NCBI GenBank assembly: GCA_016710285.1 | Contig: JADJXR010000001.1 | Location: 3,040,501 to 3,104,500, forward strand | Source of the DNA: Chlorobiota bacterium | Lineage (GTDB): Bacteria; Bacteroidota; Ignavibacteria; OLB7 | Reading direction: 5' to 3' | DNA length: 64,000 nt | Part shown: piece after piece, positions 25,953-34,289 of the stretch | How the letters are laid out: every line of letters starts with the position of its first letter | Numbering within the stretch: position 1 is the stretch's first letter | The notes under the pieces: model-generated | The model's database searches: none | What the model was told of the DNA's origin: nothing | Seen by the model: the letters and a program-made list of their open reading frames with translations, nothing else | Program-made: the position numbers and the translations under genes

Positions 25953-27431
25953 GTGACCGAACCGAACCCAAATATCGAACCGCAGGAAGCCGCACCCCGG
26001 GCCAGCGAAACCGCAGCCAGTGCCGGGGCGATGGAGCATCAGATCGAGCACCAACCGGAACCCTCCGCCAGCAAGGAACCCTTGCCGGAGGATGCCCCGT
26101 TGCAGATTGAGTTCCCCCCGAAAGAATCGGCAATCGCTCCCCGGCGTGCAGCCCGCCCGGGGCGTGGGCGGGTGCTGATCGTCTCCTACTACTTCCCCCC
26201 AATCGGCTTGGGCCACGTGCTGCGGATTGCGCGGCTTGCAAAACATCTTACCGAATTCGGCTGGGAGCCAACGGTGCTGACGGTGAACGATGTTGGATAC
26301 TTCGTGCAAGATTTTTCGCTGCTGGAAGAGGTGCTGGAAAGTGGCGTGCAGGTGGAGCGGACCAAGACCATGGACCCGGTGCGGCTGCTTGGGAACAAGC
26401 GGATGAAGAAGGTCCCGGTGGAGCGGTATCGGGGGTTTCTTCGGGGGGTCTCGCACACCTTCCTGCAGCCCGATAACAAGATCGGCTGGAAACGCTACGC
26501 GCTGCAGCGGGCGATAGAGTTGATGGAGGAACGCCCCTTCGATCTGGTGCTGGCCACCGCCCCGCCGTTCACCGATTTTATGATTGGGCGCGAGCTGCAA
26601 AAGCGGTACGGCCTTCCGTTGGTGGTGGATTACCAGGAGACCTGGCTGGACAACCCGCAGCAATTTTACGCAACGCCAATCCACCGAAGCTACGCGGCGG
26701 GGTTGGAGGAAGAAATCTTGAAGAATGCCGACGCGTGCGTGGTGGTCACCCGCCGGATTAAGGAGCGGCTGATTGCACGCTATCCATTCCTGACGCACGA
26801 CTCCGTCCATATCATCCCGGGCGGCTACGACATCAAGGAATTCCAGAATGCGCGGCGGCACACGGTCCGCCCGCAGGAGAAAATGCGAATCACCTACTGC
26901 GGCGCGTTCGACGCACGCCACACGCCGAAGTACTTCTTCCAAGCACTTGCAAAAATCTTTGCCCAGCATCCGCAGACCCGAGGGGAAATCGAGGCGGTGT
27001 TTGTTGGCGTGCTGCCGGAAGTGTTCCGCAAGATGGCAACCAATATCGGGGTTGCCTCGGCACTGGTTTCCACTGGATATGTGGAGCATCAGAATGTCCC
27101 GGGGCTTCTGCTAAGCAGCCACCTTCTTTGGCTTGCGAACTACCACACCGCAAGTGTTCCGGGCAAGGTGTATGAGTACATGGGTTCGGGTCGCCCCATC
27201 CTTGCCCTAACCGAAAAAGGGGCATTAACCCAGACGCTTGCTGTCTACGGAGCCGCCACCGTTGTTCCGCCAACCGACCCGCAAGCAATTGCCGAGGCAC
27301 TGCTTGACAGCTACCACCAATGGAAATCGGGAACGCTTCCGGAAGGGAGGCGCGAGGCAGCCGAAGAATACGACCAACGCAAACTTGCCGAACGCCTTGC
27401 AAGGGTACTGGCCTATTCGGTGCGGATCTAA
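25953..27431 (+). CDS. Second GT4-type glycosyltransferase (paralogue)
   Basis: A 492-residue protein whose residues from about 68 on parallel the glycosyltransferase at 23.5 kb: SYYFPPIGLGHVLRIARLAK, then LATAPPFTDFMIG, LVVDYQETWLDNP, DACVVVTRRIKERL and SVPGKVYEYMGSGRPILAL. The first 65 residues are an added acidic and Pro/Glu-rich extension. GTG at 25953 is the assigned start; a later start near the GT domain is possible. It likely arose by duplication, with the peptidase between. Role in surface glycan assembly is inferred. Confidence 0.75.
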   Translation: MTEPNPNIEPQEAAPRASETAASAGAMEHQIEHQPEPSASKEPLPEDAPLQIEFPPKESAIAPRRAARPGRGRVLIVSYYFPPIGLGHVLRIARLAKHLTEFGWEPTVLTVNDVGYFVQDFSLLEEVLESGVQVERTKTMDPVRLLGNKRMKKVPVERYRGFLRGVSHTFLQPDNKIGWKRYALQRAIELMEERPFDLVLATAPPFTDFMIGRELQKRYGLPLVVDYQETWLDNPQQFYATPIHRSYAAGLEEEILKNADACVVVTRRIKERLIARYPFLTHDSVHIIPGGYDIKEFQNARRHTVRPQEKMRITYCGAFDARHTPKYFFQALAKIFAQHPQTRGEIEAVFVGVLPEVFRKMATNIGVASALVSTGYVEHQNVPGLLLSSHLLWLANYHTASVPGKVYEYMGSGRPILALTEKGALTQTLAVYGAATVVPPTDPQAIAEALLDSYHQWKSGTLPEGRREAAEEYDQRKLAERLARVLAYSVRI

Positions 27432-27460
27432 AACAGTATCCATTCCCCCAATCGGGGCTG

Positions 27461-27724
27461 CTACCGGGAGTGGGGTAGCGGCAGGTCTTTAGCCTGCCGA
27501 GTGGGTAGTCGCCGAAGGCTAAAGACCTTCGGCTACCGGAAGTGGGGTAGCGGCAGGTCTTTAGCCTGCCGAGTGGGTAGTCGCCGAAGGCTAAAGACCT
27601 TTTATCAATCCCGATTCAATCGGGGCGGCTACCGGAAGTGGGGTAGCGGCAGGTCTTTAGCCTGCCGAGTGGGTAGTCGCCGAAGGCTAAAGACCTTTTA
27701 TCAATCCCGATTCAATCGGGGCGG
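27461..27724. repeat. Tandem palindromic repeat, three units (72 + 96 + 96 bp)
   Basis: Three direct units start with CTACCGG at 27461, 27533 and 27629. Units 2 and 3 (96 bp) are identical by eye; unit 1 (72 bp) lacks a 24-base insert. Each unit holds two opposed hairpins: arms GGCAGG/CCTGCC around TCTTTAG, then CGAAGG/CCTT(CG) around CTAAAGA, so the two loops are each other's complement. The insert carries the palindrome CCCGATT-C-AATCGGG. A partial copy (CCCCAATCGGGG) precedes unit 1 at 27445. It lies between the glycosyltransferase and purD. Confidence 0.85.
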
Positions 27725-27795
27725 CTACCGCTTGTGGCGAAGCAATGAGCCGACATATTTCCAAAGTGACTGAATCACGACCGATACCAATCAAC

Positions 27796-29091
27796 ATGAC
27801 CATCCTTCTTCTTGGCTCCGGTGGGCGCGAGCACGCGATTGCTTGGAAGCTGCGCCAATCCCCAACCGTTACCCGGCTGATCTGCGCGCCGGGAAATCCC
27901 GGAATGGCTTCGCTGGGTGAGCTTGCCCCGGTCGCCCCTGAGGATGCCGACGCGGTGGTGGAGCTGTGGCGGCATCACAACGCCGACCTTGTGGTGATTG
28001 GGCCGGAAGCTCCGTTGGCCGCTGGCGTTTCCGATGCCTTGCGCCAGGCGGGCGCGGTGGTGTTTGGTCCAAGCCAGGCGGCGGCGCGGCTGGAGTGGGA
28101 TAAATCGTTCTCCAAAGGCTTCATGCAGCGGCATGGAATCCCCTCGGCAGCCTCGCAAACCTTCACCGCCCAGCAGCTTGATGCCGCGCACAAGTACGTC
28201 AATGCCCACCCCTTGCCGGTGGTGCTAAAAGCCAGCGGGCTTGCTGCCGGAAAAGGGGTAGTGATTGCCGAAACCACCCACGAAGCCCTTGCCGCGCTGG
28301 ATCAAATGTTGGATGGAAGCGCGTTCGGGGAAGCGGGGGAGACGGTGGTAATCGAGGAGTTCATGCAGGGCGAGGAAGCATCGGTGTTTGCAATCACCGA
28401 CGGGAAGAATTACGGGGTGCTTGCCCCCTCCCAGGACCACAAGCGCGTTGGCGATGGCGACACCGGCCCAAACACCGGCGGAATGGGAGCCTACGCCCCC
28501 GCCCCAATCGTCACCCCGGAACTGATGGAGAGCATCTGCCAGCAGATCATCGAGCCAACGCTGCGCGGAATGGCCGCCGAAGGAACGCCCTACGTTGGCT
28601 GCTTGTATGTTGGGGTGATGATCCACAATGGAGCTGCGCGGGTGGTGGAGTTCAACAGCCGCTTTGGCGACCCTGAAACGCAGGTGATCCTTCCAATCCT
28701 CACCAACGACCTTGCCACCGTGATGCTTGCCGCCGCCACCGGAACCATGGACCAGATTGGCCAGCTAACCAGCAACGGCGCTGCCGCCTGCGTGGTGATG
28801 GCCAGCGAGGGCTACCCAGCCAGCTACCCAAAAGGGCGGGAGATTGTGGGGATTGGGGCTGCTGAATCGGAGGAAGGGGGGATTGTGTTCCATGCCGGAA
28901 CGGCAATGCGCGGCGCGGCATTGGTGACGAACGGCGGGCGCGTGCTTGGCGTTGCCTCGGTCAACCAGCAGGGGGATTTGCTGAAGGCGATTCGCCAGGC
29001 CTACTATGCTGTGGAGCGGATTAGCTTCGACGGCGCGTTTTACCGCAGCGACATCGGCCACCGCGCGGCTGGGAGGGCGGGCAACCGATGA
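27796..29091 (+). CDS. purD: Phosphoribosylamine-glycine ligase
   Basis: A 431-residue ATP-grasp ligase of standard length. It makes GAR from phosphoribosylamine, glycine and ATP, step 2 of purine synthesis. The N-terminus is ILLLGSGGREHAIAWKLRQ; later blocks include GPEAPLAAGVSDALRQAG, KASGLAAGKGVVIAE, VIEEFMQGEEASVFA, GPNTGGMGAYAPAPIV and VEFNSRFGDPETQVILP. The ATG at 27796 is used because an upstream in-frame start lies within the repeat flank. The stop overlaps the start of the epimerase by four bases (ATGA). purK is also in the window but not adjacent. Confidence 0.97.
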   Translation: MTILLLGSGGREHAIAWKLRQSPTVTRLICAPGNPGMASLGELAPVAPEDADAVVELWRHHNADLVVIGPEAPLAAGVSDALRQAGAVVFGPSQAAARLEWDKSFSKGFMQRHGIPSAASQTFTAQQLDAAHKYVNAHPLPVVLKASGLAAGKGVVIAETTHEALAALDQMLDGSAFGEAGETVVIEEFMQGEEASVFAITDGKNYGVLAPSQDHKRVGDGDTGPNTGGMGAYAPAPIVTPELMESICQQIIEPTLRGMAAEGTPYVGCLYVGVMIHNGAARVVEFNSRFGDPETQVILPILTNDLATVMLAAATGTMDQIGQLTSNGAAACVVMASEGYPASYPKGREIVGIGAAESEEGGIVFHAGTAMRGAALVTNGGRVLGVASVNQQGDLLKAIRQAYYAVERISFDGAFYRSDIGHRAAGRAGNR

Positions 29092-30020
29092 ACATCTTGG
29101 TGACCGGCGGGGCGGGATTTATCGGCTCGCACATTGTGGACCGCTACCTTGCTGGCGGGCATCGCGTGACGGTGCTGGACAACCTTAGCACCGGCCTCAG
29201 GGAAAATCTGAACCCGCAGGCGGAGTTTGTGGAAGCCGATCTTCGCGACCGCGACGCAGTAAGGCTGCTGCTGCAATCCGGGCAGTTTGATCTTATCAAC
29301 CATCACGCCGCCCAGCTTGATGTCCGCGTCTCCGTTCGCAACCCGCAATTCGATGCCGAAGTGAATATCATCGGTGCGCTGAATCTGCTGCAATCGGCGG
29401 TGGAGTCAGGGGTGCGCCACGTGATTTTTGCCAGCAGTGCCGGAACCGTGTATGGTGAGCAAGAATATTTCCCCGCCGACGAACTCCATCCAACCAACCC
29501 AATTTCTCCTTACGGAGTCGCCAAGCTAACGGTCGAGAAATACCTCCATTATTACCGCCATGTTGCCGGGCTGAATTACGTGGTGCTTCGCTACACCAAC
29601 GTGTATGGTCCCCGGCAAAATCCGCACGGCGAAGCGGGGGTGGTGGCTATTTTCTGCCAGCAGATGCTGCGCCGCCAAAACCCAGTGATGTACGGCGATG
29701 GCCAGCAAACCCGCGATTATGTTTTTGCGTTGGATGTGGCCAATGCTAACCAGCTGGCGCAGGAATATCTTGCCGCAGGCCGCTCCGGAGTGTTTAATAT
29801 CTGCACCAATACCGAGGTCACGGTCAATGAATTATTCCATCTCCTTAATCAGACGATAGGCTCCGATTGCTTGGAAACTCATGCTCCCGCTCGAGCCGGG
29901 GAACAATTGCGTTCCGTCTGCACCTACCAACGCGCCCAGCAAGAATTAGGATGGAATCCTTCTCTGAATTTTGAAGAAGGCATTCTGGAGACGGTGAGTT
30001 TTTTTAGGAAGAATAATTAG
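29088..30020 (+). CDS. NAD-dependent nucleotide-sugar epimerase (GalE-like)
   Basis: A 310-residue short-chain dehydrogenase of the extended type. The Rossmann motif is VTGGAGFIGSHIVDRYL, the catalytic pair SSAGTVYG and YGVAK (Tyr and Lys), and the sugar-binding region YTNVYGPRQNPHGEAGVVAI. It interconverts C4 epimers of UDP-glucose/galactose or related sugars, in the cytoplasm. The four-base overlap with purD points to one transcript, though the pathways differ. It may supply sugars for the glycosyltransferases nearby; this is inference. Confidence 0.85.
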   Translation: MNILVTGGAGFIGSHIVDRYLAGGHRVTVLDNLSTGLRENLNPQAEFVEADLRDRDAVRLLLQSGQFDLINHHAAQLDVRVSVRNPQFDAEVNIIGALNLLQSAVESGVRHVIFASSAGTVYGEQEYFPADELHPTNPISPYGVAKLTVEKYLHYYRHVAGLNYVVLRYTNVYGPRQNPHGEAGVVAIFCQQMLRRQNPVMYGDGQQTRDYVFALDVANANQLAQEYLAAGRSGVFNICTNTEVTVNELFHLLNQTIGSDCLETHAPARAGEQLRSVCTYQRAQQELGWNPSLNFEEGILETVSFFRKNN

Positions 30021-30201
30021 GATCACACACCTTCCCTCACCATTTCACTTGACCGCCCTACTGAATCGGGGCGGAGCCAGCCGATTTCTCCATTGCGTAG
30101 CTACGCGATTTCCTTGATCCTTCAATACCTCCGTCCTCTTCCATTGCTTATGTTACCATTGCATGAGCGTACGCTAACTCTCAAATAAACAGGAAGGACC
30201 G
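30021..30201. other. Intergenic stretch with a repeat-related hairpin
   Basis: This gap of 181 bases carries a hairpin at 30053-30074 (arm CCGCCC, complement GGGCGG) that includes GAATCGGGGCGG, matching the tail of the tandem repeat at 27.46 kb. It also holds a 12-bp palindrome GCGTAGCTACGC near 30096. The downstream gene has a strong AGGAAGGA Shine-Dalgarno site at about 30191. I see no coding potential. Confidence 0.45.
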
Positions 30202-31377
30202 ATGAAAAAAATCATGAACCTTTTGCTCGCGCTGGTTGTGGGGTTGATAGCTGTGGCCACGCATCTATCTGCCCAAACCCGCTACGACATCACCATGATG
30301 GTGGACTCGGTAAAGCGCGAGGTTATTGTCGCAGTCCCATCGGGAACGCCGCCGGCGGGGGGGTATCCGGTTGTTTTCATGTTCCATGGAACCAGCGGCG
30401 ACGGGGAGAAGTTCTTCAACATCTCTGGATGGAAGGAAAAAGGGGAAATCGAGAAATTTATCTCTGTTTTCCCAAGCTCGCGGGCCTATTGCATCACCGA
30501 AGATGGCGAGCAGAAAACCACAACAAAATGGAATTGTGGAGAGTTAGTGGAAGTTGCTTGCCCTGGCCAAAATCTAAAAAATGACGTGACGTTTGTTCGG
30601 GCAATGGTGGATAGCCTTAAAAGTCGCTTTCCGGTTAATCCCAGCAAGTTTTACGTTTCTGGATTTTCCAACGGTGCTTGCTTTGCGTTCAAGTTGGCAG
30701 TGGAGATGAGCGATGTTTTTGCGGCAATCGCTGCTTCCGGTGGCGGCTTTAATTATCTGGATTCTGCCAAGCCAAAACGAAATATTCCGCTGTGGCTAAC
30801 CGTTGGCACCTTAGATGACCGCTGGTTGGAAGCATTTGCCCAATATGGCATTACCGAGCTGCCACTGAATGACAGTATTGTGTTCATGTACCGTAAACTT
30901 ATTGGGCGATTCACAGGAGCCTATGGCTACGATACCACCTACACGAAAGACTCCACAAAAGTTTTTTTAACCTACCATTACTCCGACCCGAACAGGCAAA
31001 CGCAGGCGGAAGGATTTCAGTTTACGTTGATTGACAACCTCTATCATCAATATCCCAACGGTGAAAATGTGCCGTATGCAGCCGCAAATTATTTTTGGGA
31101 GTTTTTTAGCCGGGCAACGCAAACGTCTGGCGTTGAACCGGAAGCACGATTCACAGAGGGCCTCAATCTTTTCCCAAACCCTGCGCGGGAGTATGTGGTG
31201 GTTGAAGGTGAGGGGGATGTTGCGATAATTGTCCGGAATATCATGGGAGAGGAGGTTCTACGGGTAGATGGAGCAAGGGGTCAGCGGCTGAGTATCGGAT
31301 CGTTGCCACCAGGGATGTACGTTGCGGAAGTGTCCAGCAAGGGAGCACGCTCGGCACGAATGCTGCTGGTGGAATAG
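30202..31377 (+). CDS. Secreted alpha/beta-hydrolase esterase with T9SS sorting domain
   Basis: A 391-residue exported enzyme. A signal peptide (LLLALVVGLIAVATHLSAQ) precedes an alpha/beta-hydrolase of the LpqC/PHB-depolymerase/feruloyl-esterase type: the oxyanion loop VFMFHGTSGDGEKFF, and the nucleophile serine in VSGFSNGACFAFK at about residue 153. A late histidine (DNLYHQYPNG) can complete the triad. The C-terminus is a T9SS sorting domain (LNLFPNPAREYVVVEGEG; SLPPGMYVAEVSS). It probably cleaves an ester in extracellular polymer. AGGAAGGA precedes the ATG. A terminator follows between it and pfkA. Confidence 0.83.
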   Translation: MKKIMNLLLALVVGLIAVATHLSAQTRYDITMMVDSVKREVIVAVPSGTPPAGGYPVVFMFHGTSGDGEKFFNISGWKEKGEIEKFISVFPSSRAYCITEDGEQKTTTKWNCGELVEVACPGQNLKNDVTFVRAMVDSLKSRFPVNPSKFYVSGFSNGACFAFKLAVEMSDVFAAIAASGGGFNYLDSAKPKRNIPLWLTVGTLDDRWLEAFAQYGITELPLNDSIVFMYRKLIGRFTGAYGYDTTYTKDSTKVFLTYHYSDPNRQTQAEGFQFTLIDNLYHQYPNGENVPYAAANYFWEFFSRATQTSGVEPEARFTEGLNLFPNPAREYVVVEGEGDVAIIVRNIMGEEVLRVDGARGQRLSIGSLPPGMYVAEVSSKGARSARMLLVE

Positions 31378-31402
31378 CTGGTAGAAATTGAACGAAATAA
31401 CG

Positions 31403-31450
31403 CGCCTCTGCCACTGCGAAATTCACGGTGGTGGAGGCGTGCTATTTTTT
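31403..31450. terminator. Hairpin terminator between esterase and pfkA
   Basis: Stem CGCCTC (31403-31408) with GAGGCG (31434-31439), extended inward by GCCAC/GTGG, followed by T6 at 31445-31450. It lies 25 bases after the esterase stop and just before the stop of convergent pfkA. Confidence 0.65.
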
Positions 31451-31462
31451 GGAGAAGTGTCA

Positions 31463-32422
31463 TCACCGAATAATTTCTACCAACTCCAGCAAGCCCCGGT
31501 CAATCTCCGCTTTTTTCTCCCACGCTTCTCGCATCGAGGTCAGCACAACCTCGCCATTAATTTCACCGGCCATCATGCAGCTTTTTCCATCCAGTAGCGC
31601 CTGCACAGCCGCCGCGCCAAGCCGGGTGGCAAGGATGCGATCCCGTGCGGTGGGCGCGCCGCCGCGTTGGATATGCCCAAGAATTGCTACCCGAGCTTCA
31701 ATGTTAAATCGCTTCTTAAAATCCTCGGCAAATTTGAACGCGCCGCCGTAATCATCCCCTTCGCTGATAATAAAAATGTGCCGTTTCTCCTGATTTACTC
31801 CCCCAACATATCTGCATAAATCCTCGAAATTGGTGACGATTTCTGGAACAGCCACGTACTCGGCCCCGACGGCCGCGCCAACATCCAGGGCAATAAATCC
31901 TGCGTGGCGGCCCATCACCTCAACAAAAAATGTGCGCCCGTGGCTTTCGGCGGTGTCGCGCAGGCGGTCCACAGCCTCCATGGCAATATTCACTGCGGTG
32001 TCGTAGCCAATGGTGAAGTCGGTTCCGTACAGGTCGTTGTCAATGGTTCCTGGGGTTCCAATCACTGGCACTCCGTGTTCCTCGAAGAAGACCGTCGCGC
32101 CCTGGAATGTTCCATTTCCGCCGCACGCCACCAATCCCTCAATCTCATATTGTTTAAGATTTTCCAACGCTTGTTTGCGTCCTTCTGGGGTGGCAAATTT
32201 GGGGCAGCGATCGGTGCCCAGCACTGTTCCGCCGCGCCCAATAATTCCGCTGACGCTGGCGCGATCCATCGGGATAATATCCCCATCAATCATCCCCTGG
32301 TAGCCGCGCTTGATGCCGAACACCTGCAATCCCTTCGCGATTCCGTAGCGAACGGCGGCGCGGATGCACGCGTTCATTCCCGGCGCATCGCCCCCACTGG
32401 TGAAAATGCCGATACGTTTCAT
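31463..32422 (-). CDS. pfkA: ATP-dependent 6-phosphofructokinase
   Basis: A 319-residue protein, the length of bacterial PfkA. It phosphorylates fructose 6-phosphate in glycolysis. Visible blocks are IGIFTSGGDAPGMNACIR, GRGGTVLGTDRCPKF, TPGTIDNDLYGTDFTIGYDT with the catalytic aspartate, EVMGRHAGFIAL and ILGHIQRGGAPTARDR. Glycine rather than lysine before TIDND indicates an ATP-dependent enzyme. The usual GGDG loop reads GGNG (AAT codon checked), so the Mg-ATP aspartate is replaced by asparagine; other lineages may share this. Divergent from the UbiD-family gene. Confidence 0.93.
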   Translation of the reverse strand: MKRIGIFTSGGDAPGMNACIRAAVRYGIAKGLQVFGIKRGYQGMIDGDIIPMDRASVSGIIGRGGTVLGTDRCPKFATPEGRKQALENLKQYEIEGLVACGGNGTFQGATVFFEEHGVPVIGTPGTIDNDLYGTDFTIGYDTAVNIAMEAVDRLRDTAESHGRTFFVEVMGRHAGFIALDVGAAVGAEYVAVPEIVTNFEDLCRYVGGVNQEKRHIFIISEGDDYGGAFKFAEDFKKRFNIEARVAILGHIQRGGAPTARDRILATRLGAAAVQALLDGKSCMMAGEINGEVVLTSMREAWEKKAEIDRGLLELVEIIR

Positions 32423-32641
32423 GGATGTGTTGAGGATATTTTGAGTTGATGCTGCTGATTACCTGCGCCAGCAATGCCGCTGCCTTGCAGAAAAAGGAGG
32501 GTGAAAAATCCCACCTTCCCCATTCCCCTGCAAGTTGCGAAATGTTCAAGATGCAGCCGTTTACACCGCCCCCCAGTTTGCACGATTATTTTTGCTGCGG
32601 CCAAAAAAATTGACCGATCACATCATTACAGGAACCGAACC

Positions 32642-34213
32642 ATGCGTGGCTACAACACTACTGCCGAGTTTATTCAAGCCCTGGAGAAAGCTGGCGAGCT
32701 TGTCCGGATCAAGGCTGAGGTTGATTCTGAGTTGGAGGTAAGCGAAATCGCTTGCCGCGTGATGAGGAAATATGGCCCGGCGCTGTTGTTCGAGAACGTT
32801 CGCGGCGCAAAAACTCCGTTGCTGATTAACGCCTACGGAAGCTACCGCCGGATGTGCATGGCGTTGGGGGTTGAGTCGCTGGATGAAATCGCCGAGCGGA
32901 TCACCTCGTTGATTGAAATCAAGCCGCCAACGTCGCTGAAGGAGTCGCTGAAATTATTGCCGCACGTTGCGCAGGTTCGGAACTTCCCGCCGCGCACCGT
33001 CAAGAAGGCCGCTTGCCAGGAGGTGGTCTATCGTGGTTCCGAGGTGGATTTGGGGATGTTCCCAATCATCAAGTGCTGGCCGGAGGATGGGGGGAAGTTC
33101 ATCACGTTGCCGCAGGTTGTCACGCGGAATCCAGAAACCGGCGCGCCGAATGTTGGGATGTACCGAATGCAGGTGATTGATAAAAACACAACATTTTTGC
33201 ACGCCCAAGCGCACCACGGTGCTGCGGGGCATTTGCGAAGCTACCGCGAGCGTGGGATCACAAAAATTCCGTGTGCCGTGGCGATTGGCGGCCCATCGGT
33301 TGCCACCTACGCCGCCACCGCGCCAATGCCCCCCGAACTTGATGAATGGCTGCTTGCCGGATTCTTGCGCGACGAACCAGTGGAGATGGTGAAGACGCTG
33401 GAGCACGACCTGAAAGTCCCCGCCGAATCGGACATTGTGTTGGAGGGGTACATTGATCTTGAGGATTTCCGCACCGAAGGACCGTTTGGGGACCACACCG
33501 GATTTTACACCCTGAAGGATGAGTATCCAACGTTCCATATCACCACAATCACCACGCGGAAAAACCCTGTGTATTGGACGACGATTGTGGGCCAGCCGCC
33601 GAAGGAAGATTATTTCTTGGGAAAAGCCACCGAGCGAATTTTCCTGAGCATCCTGAAAAAAACAGTGCCGGAAATTGTGGATATGAACCTGCCAATTTTT
33701 GGGGTGTTCCATAATTTCTGTTTCGTCTCCATCCGCAAGGAATATCCGCACCACGCGCGGAAGGTGATGTACGCGCTGTGGGGGTTGGGGCAGATGTCGT
33801 TAAGCAAATACATTGTGGTGGTGGATTGCGACATTGACGTGCAGAACACCGACACCGTGATGTTCCATGTTGGCGCAAATGTTGACCCGCAGCGGGATAT
33901 CCAAATTGTGCGCGGGCCGATTGACGTTCTGGACCACGCAAGCGACATGAGCGGTTGGGGCGGAAAAATGGGGATTGACGCAACCCGAAAATGGAAAAGC
34001 GAAGGCTTCCCACGCGAATGGCCGAAGGAGTTAGAGATGACTCCAGAAATTGTTGACGCAGTCTCCGCACGCTGGAAGGAATATGGCCTGCCAATGGAGT
34101 TAAAAGGTGAGCCAACAATGGCGCGGCGCGGCGTTCTGCTGGAATCGCAAGCCAACAGCGGCGGCGGAAAAATAGGAACGATTGAAAGTGGTGGCGCGCA
34201 GATTGGGGGGTAA
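32642..34213 (+). CDS. UbiD-family decarboxylase
   Basis: A 523-residue protein starting MRGYNTTAEFIQALEKAGEL, the usual opening of UbiD-type prenylated-FMN decarboxylases. Further family blocks: RVMRKYGPALLFENVRG, FPIIKCWPEDGGKFITLPQV, GMYRMQVID, EGPFGDHTGFY and VVVDCDIDVQNTDTVMFHV. These enzymes decarboxylate aromatic acids in ubiquinone or menaquinone synthesis and need a UbiX prenyltransferase. FCB bacteria use menaquinone, so a quinone role is likely but not shown. I start it at 32642 rather than at an upstream in-frame start because the family begins here. A 13-bp hairpin follows. Confidence 0.9.
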   Translation: MRGYNTTAEFIQALEKAGELVRIKAEVDSELEVSEIACRVMRKYGPALLFENVRGAKTPLLINAYGSYRRMCMALGVESLDEIAERITSLIEIKPPTSLKESLKLLPHVAQVRNFPPRTVKKAACQEVVYRGSEVDLGMFPIIKCWPEDGGKFITLPQVVTRNPETGAPNVGMYRMQVIDKNTTFLHAQAHHGAAGHLRSYRERGITKIPCAVAIGGPSVATYAATAPMPPELDEWLLAGFLRDEPVEMVKTLEHDLKVPAESDIVLEGYIDLEDFRTEGPFGDHTGFYTLKDEYPTFHITTITTRKNPVYWTTIVGQPPKEDYFLGKATERIFLSILKKTVPEIVDMNLPIFGVFHNFCFVSIRKEYPHHARKVMYALWGLGQMSLSKYIVVVDCDIDVQNTDTVMFHVGANVDPQRDIQIVRGPIDVLDHASDMSGWGGKMGIDATRKWKSEGFPREWPKELEMTPEIVDAVSARWKEYGLPMELKGEPTMARRGVLLESQANSGGGKIGTIESGGAQIGG

Positions 34214-34241
34214 GGGTGCAAGATAGAGTCGGTAAAATGAA

Positions 34242-34273
34242 GCAGCCTTTCAGGAATTAGCCTGAAAGGCTGC
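34242..34273. terminator. Convergent terminator hairpin
   Basis: Perfect 13-bp stem GCAGCCTTTCAGG with its complement and a six-base loop (AATTAG), located between the UbiD-family stop (34213) and the ABC permease stop (34290). No long T-run flanks it, but the position fits a shared terminator. Confidence 0.6.
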
Positions 34274-34289
34274 GTTGCTTCCGATCCCC

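Noticed and set aside
27461..27724. CRISPR array.
   Set aside because: The units are contiguous and near-identical, with internal palindromes and no unique spacers; no cas gene is near.
27501..27773. Open reading frame of about 90 residues through the tandem repeat.
   Set aside because: It is simply the repeat read in frame; the protein repeats with the DNA unit and has no family resemblance or start signal.
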